A stretch of DNA of 64,000 nucleotides. Origin: Paramecium sonneborni. Taxonomy: Eukaryota; Ciliophora; Oligohymenophorea; Peniculida; Parameciidae. Shown here in pieces: positions 36,755 to 48,628 of this stretch. The position numbers and the translations under genes are program-made. The stretch lies in contig CAJJDN010000040.1 of the NCBI GenBank assembly GCA_905182985.1, forward strand, positions 530,317 to 594,316. The letters are read 5' to 3'. The notes beneath the pieces are model-generated. The model was not told the origin of the DNA and made no database searches. It saw nothing but the letters and a program-made list of their open reading frames with translations. The stretch's first letter is position 1, and every line of letters starts with the position of its first letter.

Positions 36755-39700
36755 ATGAGTACACCTCCATCAACAAATAATGTGATAATAACAAAAGTTG
36801 AAATGGCAAGATTTACAATTTATTTAGTATCATTAATGGTTTCGGTTTTAATGTAAATGTAAATGGAAGAATAAGGTATAATGAATACATCTGTTTAAAA
36901 TTCAATGTTTTCAGGAATTCAAAATGTGTTTAAATTTAATAATTAAACACGGTTCTCAATGTTAAATTGGATAGATAAATAGTTATATCATGGATATTCA
37001 TTGAATTAAAATTCTACTGAAATGTATAGTAGGTTAATACCTGTTACATTTTTGGAAATTTAAACTTAATATGCTAAAATTGATAGTTTAGTTAATGTTT
37101 GGGATAAAGATTTATTAGAAGATAAAAGTAACTAAGGATTTTAATAACAATATGTATATCCATTTATATAACGATTCCCACCTTATCCAGTATTCAAAAA
37201 TATCAGTTTTATTGATGATGTTAGTGGAATTACTTTAGATACCTTAAAATTAATAGATGCTGGTTATTTGACATCTAACACTCATTTACTAAAAGCACAA
37301 GCTTCATATTATAGTCCTAATCTATAGATGATTGTAAGCATTATATCTTATAATTAGTGTGTTGTTAGAATTAATATGGAGTTTAGTGCAGCTGGATAAT
37401 CATATTAATTTATTCAATATGATTCTTTTAGATTGAGTTTTTATTTAAATTAAACTGATTATATTAGAATGGCTTTTGAAATTTTATTTGCTATCATTTA
37501 TATTAACTATTTGTACATGGAAGGCTACAAAATCTATTTTAAAATTTAATTAGCTTTAAAAGATGATGAATTAAAAGTTAAGGCATAAAAATAGAAAGAT
37601 AGTCGTTTAAAATCAAGAAAAGATGGGAAAAAAAGAGGAGTCATTTTCTAAGGAGAAGAAGGCAAAGTTTAATAATTAGGAGTTCAAGGGGAAAAATCAG
37701 AATCTTCGGCTAAAGAAAATTTAGAAGAAGCTTAAAGAAAAACTAAAATTATTATAAATGTAGTTATCTAACATATTTCTGATATTTGGAGTGCCATCGA
37801 TGTTCTCATTTTAGTACTTCTTGGAATTGCTGCCTCTGAATATATTAAAGCCATTTCCTCTTAACCATATTCTGAATCTTTAAATTAACTTTTATAGAAT
37901 GCAACTACTTACTAATCTGTTTTTGAACCAATTTATAGATAGATGCTTAATTAAACTCAAGTTTCATATACACTAAATGATGAATTTGCTTAATAAGCGG
38001 ATATCTTGAGATTTTATAGAAGATTTTGTGCTGTTGCTTTATTAATCATGTGGATTAAATTATTAAAATACTTTATTAATATCTTCAAACGACTTGTTAG
38101 CTATTTAGAAATCATTCTAAATGTTATTGAATATATGATATTTTATTTAGTATTATTGGCAGCAATCCTTATATCATTTTCTTTATTTTTTTACTTTCAA
38201 TATGGAAGTTAGATTTTTATCACTTCATCTATTGGACGATCTCTATCTTATATTTTAGGGTTTATGATTGCTTAAAATGATTAATTTAATGAATTATTTA
38301 AATATGATGCAGTTATTACATTTATTATGACCATCTTATATTATGTTATAGTAATTATCATTTTATGCAATATGTTTTTTGTTTTTGTCAAATAAGAATA
38401 TAATGAATATTAAATGAAAATAGAAAAACAATCATAAAAAACTAATAATTCCAATAAACATAATGAAGTTGTAAAATATATACATCCTTACTGGTATTTC
38501 TATAATATTGTTGAATATTTTGTTATGAGATTTTGGTTCACTTTAAAATTACAACCTTCTAAATTTGATGAATTTAATGAAAATAAAGAATTGTAATATG
38601 TTATAAATGAGAGAGAATTTAAAGAAAATCCATAAACCATTGATTTTAATGTTGATTTTGCTAATTTAATTAATCAATCAGTCGATGATGATAAAAATTA
38701 AAAATTTTTAATAGAAGAAGAAAAAGAGAGAATTTTAAGTAAATAAAAAATGGAACTTATCAAACTGATTTGGAAAACAGTACTCTTGTTAATAATTTTA
38801 TCTTTGAATTTTATTCTCTTACAAGAATTTTATAATCCTGCGGAGGCTTATCTTTAAAGTGATTCAATTTCTAGAAAAATTAAATATGATAGATCAGATG
38901 CTATAAAATAATTTAAGGATTTAAATACTATTTAAGATATGACAGATTGGCTTATTTTTGGATTTCCTGATCTTTTTGAAGATAATCTATTTGGAAATAA
39001 TGAATTAGCTATTTTAAAAGGGTAGAATCCAACTATAAAAGTTGAGTAATCTTCTAATGATAGGATCCTTAATTATCAATTATAAGAATATGCTTTTGAT
39101 AATTTAATTAGAACTAGTTCATTAAATACTTTTAATATTGTTGTTAATGATGTAATTAGAGTAACTATTAGAAGATCCTTAGTAGTAAATAATACAATGG
39201 AATAATTTTCTACGTTTGCTCCTGAAACTATGCTGTTATTTTTAGATTCTCCAACAGATAATTTAGGTTCAGATAATGAAAATTATGAAGGCTTTTATGA
39301 TGCTGAAACTAATTTCACTATTGATTATGATGATACTAATGGATTTGAAGGTAATGGAGGATTAGTTATGTTATTAGAACCTAAATAATTAAGTCCTATT
39401 ATAGAATCTTTATAGAAAGTCAGGTTAATTGATAGTGTTAGTTCTATAGCAATATAGTTTATTACATTTAATCCTATAAATGCCAGAGGATTAGCACATA
39501 TTAAATTATTATTTACTATCAATTAATGTGGGACTTTGTCCTCCAAATAAATTGATGTTCAAGGAATTAAAAAGAATTCCTTATAATCTGTTACTGAAAT
39601 CAGTATTTTAATCTTATCAGTCTCCTTGATTATTGCCCTATGTTATTATTTATATGTGACAATTAAAACAATGCTTCATAAAAATTTTTCTTATGATAGA

Positions 39701-41485
39701 TGGTATAGTACTTATATATTGCTATCATTAAGTAGATCGCAATTATATATGAGAGAGAGACATATGCCTGAATTCATAAGAAAATCACTTTTTTTAATGG
39801 ATATATCTTAATTACTAAATTTGTTATTTTTGACTCTTCTTGGAGCTTAAATTACATTAATTTTATATTATTTCTTTTAAGTTAATGCTTTAATCCAAGG
39901 ATGTGAAATATTTGGAACTTCTATTAATGACTTATTACCTTCAACTTTATTCAGTGTAAAATAGGATGTGGATTATTCTCTCTTTTTTAGTTAGGTTTAA
40001 ATTATTGGCGATAATAGTAAGCTAATTGGAGCCTTTGGATCATGTGCAATATTAGTATTATGTTTAGAAATATTATACTTAATTTCACACAATAAAGATT
40101 TTCAGACTTTAACAAATTCAATAAAGTACACCATGGTTCATATGCCATTTATTTTAGTAATTTTATTTGGTATAATTGTTGCTTTTTCATCTATGGCTCA
40201 TTTGGTATTAGGAACTGATTTAATTTAATATTCTACATTTTTTGGTACAATTGTTAAAATGCTAGATTTCATTTCAAAAATAGATGATATACAATTCTTT
40301 CGTCTAGATGATAGAACCTTAGAATTTTATGTAATGATAATCCCATATACAATCACAGTTAGATTTATTATTATGAATATGTTTTTAGCTATTACATTGA
40401 GAGGTTATTTGTTGAGTAAAGAAAAATAAGCTGAAGAATAATCAAATTAAAAAACGAATTCTTTATCCTTAACTACTAAAGAGTTTATTATGCTTTCTAT
40501 TTAGATGTTCACTTTTAAAGAAAAACTTATAAAAGTGGGATCTGATCAATATTTAATGCAAATTATAAAATAGTTCTAACCAATAAAGGTTTATACTTGT
40601 ATAAAAGACAATATCAGAAATTAGACAAATTTAACAGCTATGAAGGCTTGGGCTGAAGAATGCGCAAAAGAAATAAAAGATGAAAAGGAAATAAGAAAAC
40701 CACTTGATGTTGCCTGTCATGAATTACTGTAGGCATATATTGATTAAAATAATAAAGGAGAGTTTGATATTTTATAAAGATTGAATACAGATCCAAAGAG
40801 AAAACTGATTGAATTTTCTTTGAAATTTACATACCTGAACTACTTTAGATATGCAATTGATTAATTAGATAAATTTACAGTATTTTTTACTAAAAAAAGA
40901 GAATAAATAAGATCGATTTTATTTTCAGATAGCAAAGGGGAAGATTTTAAAAAGATGGTCTACATATGTTCATTGGAAGCTTAACTTGAAGAAAATATTT
41001 AAAGCATGACATTTATTAAATAAGAACTTTTATCTTTAGAATTTGATATTGGTGAAGCTGGTGAAATTGATAGTAAAGAAAATGTTCTTAAGTCAAAAAG
41101 AGAAAAATAATCTTAAAAAATTTCTTTTTAAAACCCTTTGTCAAATAAAATATTTGAAATATCAAAATAAAATAATAATAAAAATTAAACTTAATAAAAT
41201 TAAGCTGAATTATCTGAAAATGAATAAGATTAAGATAATTAATTTAGAGAATCATAATTATAATAATCTGGAAAAAATTCTATGTTTAAATAAGCATAGA
41301 CTGTAGAATTTAAAAAAGAAAAAAATGAGAAATAAGAAAACAAAGATTAACAATAAGGTGAAACAACTGAAAAGTCAACAGATGAGAAACCAAAATCTGA
41401 TCAATAATAATAACCTGATTCAAAGATTCCAAAAAATGTAGTTAAAACTATGTTCTAAACTGGAGAAAAAAAATAAAAAAAATGA
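36755..41485 (+). CDS. Double polycystin (PKD2-type) cation channel, 1,576 aa
   Basis: A 4,731-bp frame with no intron. Two polycystin-like modules follow each other. Module 1: membrane helix near residues 16-35, an extracellular TOP-like domain to about 230, then helices at about 235-260, 345-360, 420-440, 455-480 and a final FIMTILYYVIVIIILCNMFF near 525-545. Module 2: helix near 668-690 (LLLIILSLNFILLQEFYNPA), TOP-like domain with GFEGNGGLVMLLEP and FNPINARGLAHIKLLFT, helices from about 945 on and last helix FIIMNMFLAITLRG near 1205. The final 350 residues are cytosolic and Gln/Lys-rich. PKD2 channels pass Ca2+ in cilia and membrane. The duplication is visible in the order of domains; ion selectivity is not assignable. 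Confidence 0.75.
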
Positions 41486-41626
41486 TTAAGTGGTATAAAA
41501 ATTTATTTATCCATGTCTATCTAAATCATAAAAATATTATATTTCATAATATAATCAAATAATTTTGATATTAAAATAAAACTAAATATTTAATAATTAA
41601 TTATTAACGAGTTTTTATTTCTTCAA

Positions 41627-43249
41627 ATGCTACGAAAAGACAGTTCTTACAGAGAGATATCCTTAACAGACTCCATAGAGCAAAAATCATTTTTAAACTT
41701 AGCCAGAAAACCATCCAATGCTGATTTTAAAGGCAAAACACCTTTAGGTGTCAAAGGCAAAGATAATAAGGAGAATTCTTCTGCAAGAATTCATTCTGAT
41801 ACACCAACATAAGACTTTTTTTTTAAAAGAGAAGTCATAAAATCAGAGAAATAATTACCAAATGAAAAAGTGGCCATCTTTAATGATGCATCAAGATTTT
41901 AATCATCTAAAACGTATATGGAATGTAGGATGGAGTAATTAGAATAACGTAAGAAAACCTAAAGTCCATAGCTGTTGTCAATGACTCCTGTTTAGAATAA
42001 ATAAATCAGTTAAGAAAGGTACAATCATCTATAATAACCATAATAATAATAACAATCAGTTTAAAGTTCAATTAATTTAACTAGAAAGGCTTCTGTTGTA
42101 CCTACAAGAGGTTTATCAGCTTTGACTTCTCCAACCCCTAAGGAAGGAGATTTTAATATCTATAAACAGCAGAGTAGTATACCAACATCTTATTTGGATT
42201 CAGTTGTAACTCAAAGAAATAGTAAGAATCCTACAGCTTCAGAGCAATAATAATAATAACAATAATAATATTAATCATAATAATAATATTATTCATAATA
42301 GTAATAATAATAATAATAGTAATAATAGTAACAACAATAATAAATTTAATAATAGTAACAATAATAATAATAATAACAATAATAATAATAATAAGATTAT
42401 AAAAATCCATCTTAAAGATTATATTATATAACTTCCCTTATAAAAGCCTTCAAAATGAAAGGTCCGAATTCAGCAAAAGAGCATTTAATCCACAACATGC
42501 AGGTAGTATATAATAAATATGTAAAGGGTATAATAATTGCTAAAAAGTTAAAAGTGCCACCAGTAAAAAAGGCTATTATGTTACCAGCAACAGACAAAAA
42601 AACTCTTTTATTTGATTTGGATGAAACATTAGTTCATTGTAATTCGAATAGTTTTATACCTGGAGATGTATTACTTAATATTAATCATGAAGGAGAGAAG
42701 ATGGAAGTAGAAATATACTATATTTATTAGGCTTCCTTGAATATCAGACCATACACATCTCATTTATTATAGACATTAAGTAGAAATTTCGAGTTGATTG
42801 TATTTACTGCTTCATAATCCCATTATGCTAATGCAGTTATTGATTATTTGGATCCTTAAAAAAAATGGATAAGTCACAGATTTTATAGAGAACATTGTAT
42901 TCCTACAGATGATGGTCATTTTATAAAAGATCTTCGTATATTCACAACAAGGAAATTGAGTGATATGTTGTTAATAGATAATGCACCACATTCTTATCTT
43001 TATTAGATTTAAAATGGGGTTCCAATAATTCCATATATTGATAATAAATCAGATGAAGTATTAATTATGTTAAGATTGTAGGAATTGAAATCTTTATTGT
43101 AGTATTTGATGTAATTTAAGAATGTAAAAGATGTGAGAGAATTGAATATGTAATAAATGAAACTACATCGTTTTTCAGAATATGATGATCCTTAAGAGCT
43201 ATTAAAATGTGAATTTAATGAATACTAATTATAATCCGTTTTATTATGA
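41627..43249 (+). CDS. SCP/FCP-type CTD-like phosphatase with polyQ N-terminal region
   Basis: After a 24-nt intron (42707-42730) the gene has 533 codons. The C-terminal 220 residues form the NIF/FCP1-homology domain: TLLFDLDETLVHC with the DxDxT catalytic aspartates, SLNIRPYTSHLL, FELIVFTASQSHYANAVIDY, LDPQKKWISHRFYREHC, RKLSDMLLIDNAPHSYLYQ, NGVPIIPYIDNKSDEVL. This fold dephosphorylates serine in the RNA polymerase II tail or other targets. The N-terminal half is disordered, with SP/TP sites and a polyglutamine tract at about 42249-42400 written in TAA, TAG and CAA. The intron lies inside the catalytic domain and is a stopless multiple of three. Its TGA overlaps the next gene's ATG. Confidence 0.85.
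42249..42400 (+). repeat. Polyglutamine codon tract (TAA/TAG/CAA)
   Basis: A low-complexity run of TAA, TAG and CAA codons in the phosphatase frame, broken by a few Tyr, Ser and Ile codons. Under the standard code it would be a wall of stops; under the ciliate code it is polyglutamine in the disordered N-terminal region. Confidence 0.85.
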
Positions 43250-44501
43250 TTAAATCACTTTTTATTTGTGCCTTGCTTTTAGGATTAAGTACAGCATCTC
43301 TTTCAGAGGAAGGTTAAGTTATAGCCTAACTGACATAATTGGAACAAAGTGAATTTGGTCGTTATTTGATTCATACACTATAATTGGAAATGGAAACATC
43401 AGATAGTTTAGATCATTTGATAAATGTTCTTGAAAAACTAGAAGGACGTTATTAAGATGATTAAAAAGAAGATGATGCAAATAATAGAGTATATTAAGAT
43501 TAATGTGACTCAGACATTGGTTAACTTGATAAAGATATTGCAAATAGCTAATATTCAATTCTCTAATTAGAAGCTAAACTAGAAGGTAATCTCATTCCTG
43601 CTAAATCAATATAATAAGGTGTTGAAAAAGCTAAATTAGCAGAAATTAAATGTAAATATATTCATTCACATTTTTTTTAGAATACACATAAGAAATTTAA
43701 GAACTTGATGATGAGAGATAAGAACAAAATGAAGTTTATGAGGCTAAAATTGCTGAACATTTTGAAGCATCTAAAATCATCAGAGAAGCTTAAGCTATTA
43801 TTAAAGATGGTCTTTAAAGACCCTCACTTTTAGAAATTAAGAAAAATTCAAAAAGTTCTGTTAGAATTGCTCCTAACATTTTAGCTTAAGTCACTTCAAG
43901 TTTAAGTGGATCTATTAATAAAATTAGATAAACTCATAGATTTACTAAAGCATATGCAAGTATTTTCAAAGTCTTGTTAACAATCATGAATAAATCTGAA
44001 TCAACTGCTGATGAAGGATCTGTAGAAAAGTAAATTTAATAATTTTAAATACTAGAATCATTCAATTATGTAGTGATTTATTAGCAAAAATAGATGATAG
44101 TACTAATTTAGAAAGATTTGCTGAAGATAAAAGAGTTTAAGCCTATGAAAAACATAAACATTTATTAAATAGAGATTTATAATCTGCTTAATCTATTCTA
44201 GCAAATACTTAAGCAACTTTATAAAGGTTTTTTATATTAATATTTAATTAGTTTGAATGACTAAATTCAACAAGCATAAAATTCAATTGAAACTATTTAA
44301 TAAAGATTAGATTATTACTAAGATACTAGACAATAAAGATACACTGAATGTGAAGAAGCTGCTTATGATTATCAATAAGCAAGAAGTGCCAGAGATAACA
44401 ATAAGCAATTAGTTTCTGACTTAATTGGTTTAGTCAATAAACATCTTAGAGTTCTTAGAGAACAATTAGCACTCAGAGTTGCAGCTGGTGATAATATATG
44501 A
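43246..44501 (+). CDS. Trichocyst matrix protein (third gene)
   Basis: The signal peptide MIKSLFICALLLGLSTASLS is followed by a helical precursor. Introns at 43652-43680, 44030-44055 and 44227-44251 (29, 26, 25 nt) give 392 codons. Family marks are the N-terminal 'QSEFGRYLIHTLQLEME' block, KSSVRIAPNILAQV in the middle near the expected maturation region, and the C-terminal LREQLALRVAAGDN. It is another subfamily of secretory-granule matrix protein than those at 9.8-12.3 kb. The ATG overlaps the stop of the upstream phosphatase gene by the four bases ATGA, so promoter and leader must lie inside that gene. Confidence 0.83.
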
Positions 44502-44631
44502 AATACATTTGCATTATTTTCATTATTATTAATCTTAACTTCAAGGGATGATAATTATTACTTATTAATTAATAGACATCTCATAAAATACTATCTTTTT
44601 AATTAGAATTTTTTATAAATATAATTTATAA

Positions 44632-45120
44632 ATGATCAATCAAGATAGTGCAGATTTAGACATATAACAATAAGGATTTGATTTTTAATAATTATTTGAA
44701 AAAAAATGTATCAATCGAGAAGAATCTCAAAAAGATTAAATATAAAGATTTCATTTTCCTTAAAACCAATAATAATGTTAAGGTGATACTTTATAAGCAT
44801 TAGTCAAAATGATTAAAATTGAAAAATAAGTTGCAGGAAGAAATAAAAAAAATAAAAAGATTTAATGGAATGAAAAAAATACTAAAATATTTTAGGATCT
44901 CTATTAATAATATTCAGGCAATTTAGATTAAATTCTTTTATACTTTTAATAAAACAATGAATTAAATACAAAAATTGATATTAAATAAATCAAAGTATTA
45001 TTATCTAATCTTAGTTTATAGAATAAATTTAAAATCGAAAAAAAAAAAAAAAGCTTGACTTTATTATCATTGTCTCAGAGAATATCAAAAAACTTTAACT
45101 ACTAGTTAAAATTAGACTGA
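44632..45120 (+). CDS. Small Lys/Gln-rich hypothetical protein (162 aa)
   Basis: An intronless 163-codon frame. Residues 85-130 (IQWNEKNTKIFQDLYQQYSG, then DQILLYFQ) weakly resemble a SANT/Myb-like three-helix unit starting with tryptophan, and the C-terminus has a long lysine run at 45042-45055 (a 14-A homopolymer). A DNA-binding role is only a guess. It sits 130 bp after a matrix protein gene and 90 bp before the importin gene. Confidence 0.5.
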
Positions 45121-45211
45121 AAAATTGATTTTATTGATAAATTTATATTATCTTATATTATTATAACTAATTTTAAGTACATAATTAATTCTTTTGTATT
45201 AAACTTTATAT

Positions 45212-46638
45212 ATGAATATTTTATAAAAAAAGAGGGAAGAATTTTCAATTAATATTAGAAAATAAAAAAGGGAAGAGTTGTTTAAATCAAAAAGAATCTC
45301 AAAAAACTAATATTTACCATTTTCCATTTCGAATAACGATTTATCAGATGTTTATTTCAATGCATATTACTAAAAATAATGTCCAAAGAATTTTCAATAT
45401 AATGAAACTATTTAAAAGATTTTTAAAATATCTGAATTAGCAGATGCATTTAATGATCGTGATTGTGATAAAAATTATGAAACAACTTTTGATGTTGAAA
45501 TTATATTTGATATCATCAACAAAGGATACCCAGTATTAGATGTATATTAATTTATTTATATAAGAGAGCCTGCTTACAAATACTACTAGCATTTACTCTC
45601 CCTAATCATTCAACATGCAAACCTATACTTAAATATATACCTGATTTATTGAATTTTTTCATTGAGACTCCCTATGAAGAGTTAAAATAATCTGTGTTGT
45701 TTATTTTTTCAAACTTAGCAGCAGATTGTTATTAATGTAGAGATGCGATTTTAATTTATGAAATACCATAAACAATATTTAAAACAATTCATTCAAATAC
45801 TACTGAATTAATTGATGATTTTGCATAAATTCTTATCAACATATCAAGAACTCAACCTTTAATGTCAAATTTTAACCAAATTTAAATGATTAATTTGTGC
45901 TGGAAATTATTTCCTTATTTATCAACCAACGAATCTATTGCTGGAATCTTATAATTAATATAAAAAATTTGTACGAAAGATAAGAATTTATTAGATCTGA
46001 ATTTTATGAATGATCTTTGTCTAAATAACCAAAATTCTGAGCAATTTCTAAACGAAATATTATCTTTAATCAAAATAATGTCATACTTTGACAGAGATAG
46101 GTATGAACATATCGAATAAAACATTTTGAATTTTTTAATTCTTAAAATTAACTTAACTTTGATTGATGAAAAATAATAGAAATATTAGTAAAAATAAATT
46201 AATAGATTTTTGAGCATTTTTACTAATATGATTGTTGAAAATCCTAAAATAATTTATAATATTCTGAATACTAAAATAATTGAACTTTTTAAATTTGATG
46301 AAAAATTATAGGAGATGAATATGGAGATTTTTAGTAACATTTATTATTATTCTTTTTACTATTAGATCGTTTGTGGATTAAATTAAAATTAATTGAAATA
46401 ATTTATTTAATTATTCTAACCAATAAAACAATTGATAAATTTGTTGGATAAAAATTTAAATGATTCAGATATTATAATTGAAATATTAAGAATAATTGAG
46501 ATGATCATGTAAAAAAATATTGAATCGATTTGTGTATTTATAGAGTAAAATGGTGAATAATACTTAGCTGAATTATCCTAACATGAAAATGAAGATGTAT
46601 ATAAATTATGCGAAAATCTTTTTGAGATAGTTAAGTGA
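45212..46638 (+). CDS. Importin alpha-like armadillo protein
   Basis: One 23-nt intron (45542-45564) gives 468 codons. The N-terminus carries a basic IBB-like segment (KKREEFSINIRKQKREELFK, then SKRIS), the autoinhibitory importin-beta-binding motif. The rest is a chain of helical armadillo-like repeats (ACLQILLAFTLPNHSTCKPI, QSVLFIFSNLAADCYQ, LIDDFAQILINISR). The conserved Trp/Asn NLS-binding ladder of ordinary importin alpha is only partly visible (FSNLAAD, LINISR), so it may be a divergent paralogue. Role: nuclear import adaptor. Length is a little short of the usual 520. Confidence 0.7.
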
Positions 46639-46671
46639 CTTTTATTTATTATTTTTATTTTAACAATAAAA

Positions 46672-47652
46672 TCAATTATTTTATGATAGAGTAGAATGCA
46701 CAAAATGAGAAATTTCCATTCTTGAATTTTCGAAATTAAATTATGATTTTATCGAATTTTAAGCAGAAACAATTTATTTATAATCCCATTCTAATTTCCG
46801 ATTTATTAAATCTTCACTAATCTAAATATTTAAATCTTTTTAATCAAAAATCTATTCCTATTATTTACAACTTTATATTTTATCAATCAACATTTATTCT
46901 ACCTTTTTAATTGAAATGACCTACTATGATAAGTTTTATTCTATATTCTTTATTGATTACTCATCTTAGATAATTTTTTCCAAACCCAAATTGAGATGAT
47001 CAATTTACTAATGATATTAATCTATTTAAATGTAAATTATTACTTTCTTTTTAATTTGTATTTTATATATAATATATCAATCTTGCAAGATATTATTCAG
47101 CTTCCTTAAACTTCCAATCTGTTAAGTATTCTTTTTCTTGTAGATTTTTTTCTCGTAATTCTAGTTTACTTTTTTCTATTTTTAATTAATTTTATTGCTC
47201 ATCTAATTATTTCTGAACAACAATAAATTATTCTTCTCGCACTTTGAGTTTTTCTTCAAAAACCTTAACTTTTTCTTTAAATTGTTGTTCTTATAATTAT
47301 AAATGATTGAGCTTCTCTATTATCTAATTAGTTAGTATTCTAATCTCTTTTTCCCCCTTTTTTAATTACTATTAATATTTCAAAGACTTACATTTGCTCT
47401 CTCCTCTAAATTTCTTTGTTCTTACTCTATACACTATTTTGTTCTATCGAGTTCTTCACATTTCCATTTATATTTTTCTTTAATTCTAACGAGTTCTAGT
47501 TAATTTGAATCAGATGGATTAAAGTCAGGAATACTTTATTTTTCATATTAAGTAGCAAATCTCAACCCTATTTTTTAAATAATATCAGGAATGGTTTGTC
47601 TTTAACTCATAAAGGAAGATTTAAGCAGAAATGTACTTGATGATTTTCTCAT
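46672..47652 (-). CDS. Coiled-coil protein (311 aa)
   Basis: The gene reads leftward from ATG 47652. Introns at 47369-47391 (23 nt) and 47022-47043 (22 nt) give 312 codons; without the second the frame would end early, yet clear coding continues (DHLNLGLEKIIQDEQSIKNI). The first 50 residues hold a Ser-rich head and FMSQRQTIPDIIQKIGLRFA. The rest is coiled coil with DTKLELREKNLQEKE-type heptads. No family recognised. Its stop lies 33 bp from that of the convergent importin gene; its start lies 40 bp from that of the divergent small gene at 47693. Confidence 0.62.
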
Positions 47653-47692
47653 AATATTTAACAGATCAATTAATTAAATTATATTACAATTC

Positions 47693-48001
47693 ATGGATGG
47701 GACTGCAATTACATAGCTAAAATCTTAATTGTAGAAATTGAAAGAAGAGAAAGAAGAATTATAAAATGATGTTTAGGAAGAAAGAGCTGTTGTTGCTCAA
47801 ATGTAATAAGAATTAGCATCGTTTAAATAATAATAATAAATTTAAGGAGGCCAATTGAGAGATAAAGAATTAGCTCTTTAAGATTATAATCGAATGATTA
47901 AAGAAAGTGAAACGATTTTGAAAAAACTTATTGAAACATCTAGCAATTTTCTTAAAACACTGGAGGGCGAAACAAATAAGTTAAAAAATTAAAAAAAGTG
48001 A
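47693..48001 (+). CDS. Small coiled-coil protein (102 aa)
   Basis: An intronless 103-codon frame that is almost entirely heptad-patterned: ITQLKSQLQKLKEEKEELQN, then a short Gln/Gly break (QQQQIQGGQLRDKELALQDY), then KLIETSSNFLKTLEGETNKL. It may be a subunit of a larger coiled-coil assembly. It is divergent from the coiled-coil gene at 46672-47652 with only 40 bp between start codons, so both could share one promoter. Function unknown. Confidence 0.6.
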
Positions 48002-48286
48002 AATAATCAAAAATATTTATAGCAGCATTCTTATTTTTAATTAACAAAAATTTTTAGCATTTCATAATACTTTATATTTGAATTATTTAACAATAATCCT
48101 TTTGTTTTACTTCTTTAATTTTATTAAATATTATTGCTTTAATAAATTGTAAAGAGATAATTATATTAATAAGTAAGCTCTATAAATTATATTAAAAAAT
48201 TATTGTCTCTAACTTATTATAAAAGTGATTTAATAAAAAAATATTTCAAATAAATAAATCAAATTCAATTTTTTCTTTCTAAAATA

Positions 48287-48628
48287 ATGTCTCAACTCTA
48301 AATATTTAACTTGAAACTTCAAAATGAAACTAAATCTACTATTCAAAAATCCATTCTAAAAAATCCATAATAGTGTTCAAATCAAAGTAAAATTAGATTG
48401 GATTGGGCTGGTAATTAAATAATAAAAGGAGGACTACATAAAATAGTTTTCTTAAACCAAATTGATACTGCTCGAACATTTATTGATTTATTATCAAATG
48501 ATATTACAGATTCATTAATTGAAGATGTTCATTAAGAATAAAAAAACTTTAATTAGATATAAGCAAACAACACTATAAAAAATCAGTGTGAGCAAAGTTA
48601 ATAATCTAACTGTTGTTTTATTTAATGA
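48287..48628 (+). CDS. Small hypothetical protein with KSILK and R-x-DW-G-N motif (113 aa)
   Basis: An intronless 114-codon frame. The block STIQKSILKNP, then KIRLDWAGNQIIKGGLHKIV and FLNQIDTARTFIDLL, reads like a short linear-motif regulator: KSILK followed by [KR]-[VI]-R-[LF]-D resembles the SILK and RVxF docking motifs of protein phosphatase 1 inhibitors, with RLDW a weak match to the latter. That is inference from pattern only. A C-terminal QSNCCFIQ has paired cysteines. It stands alone before a 1.1-kb gene-free stretch. Confidence 0.45.

Noticed and set aside
42249..42400. Dense TAA/TAG codons taken as evidence of a non-coding or broken gene
   Set aside because: Under the ciliate code they are polyglutamine, and the phosphatase frame continues intact on both sides.
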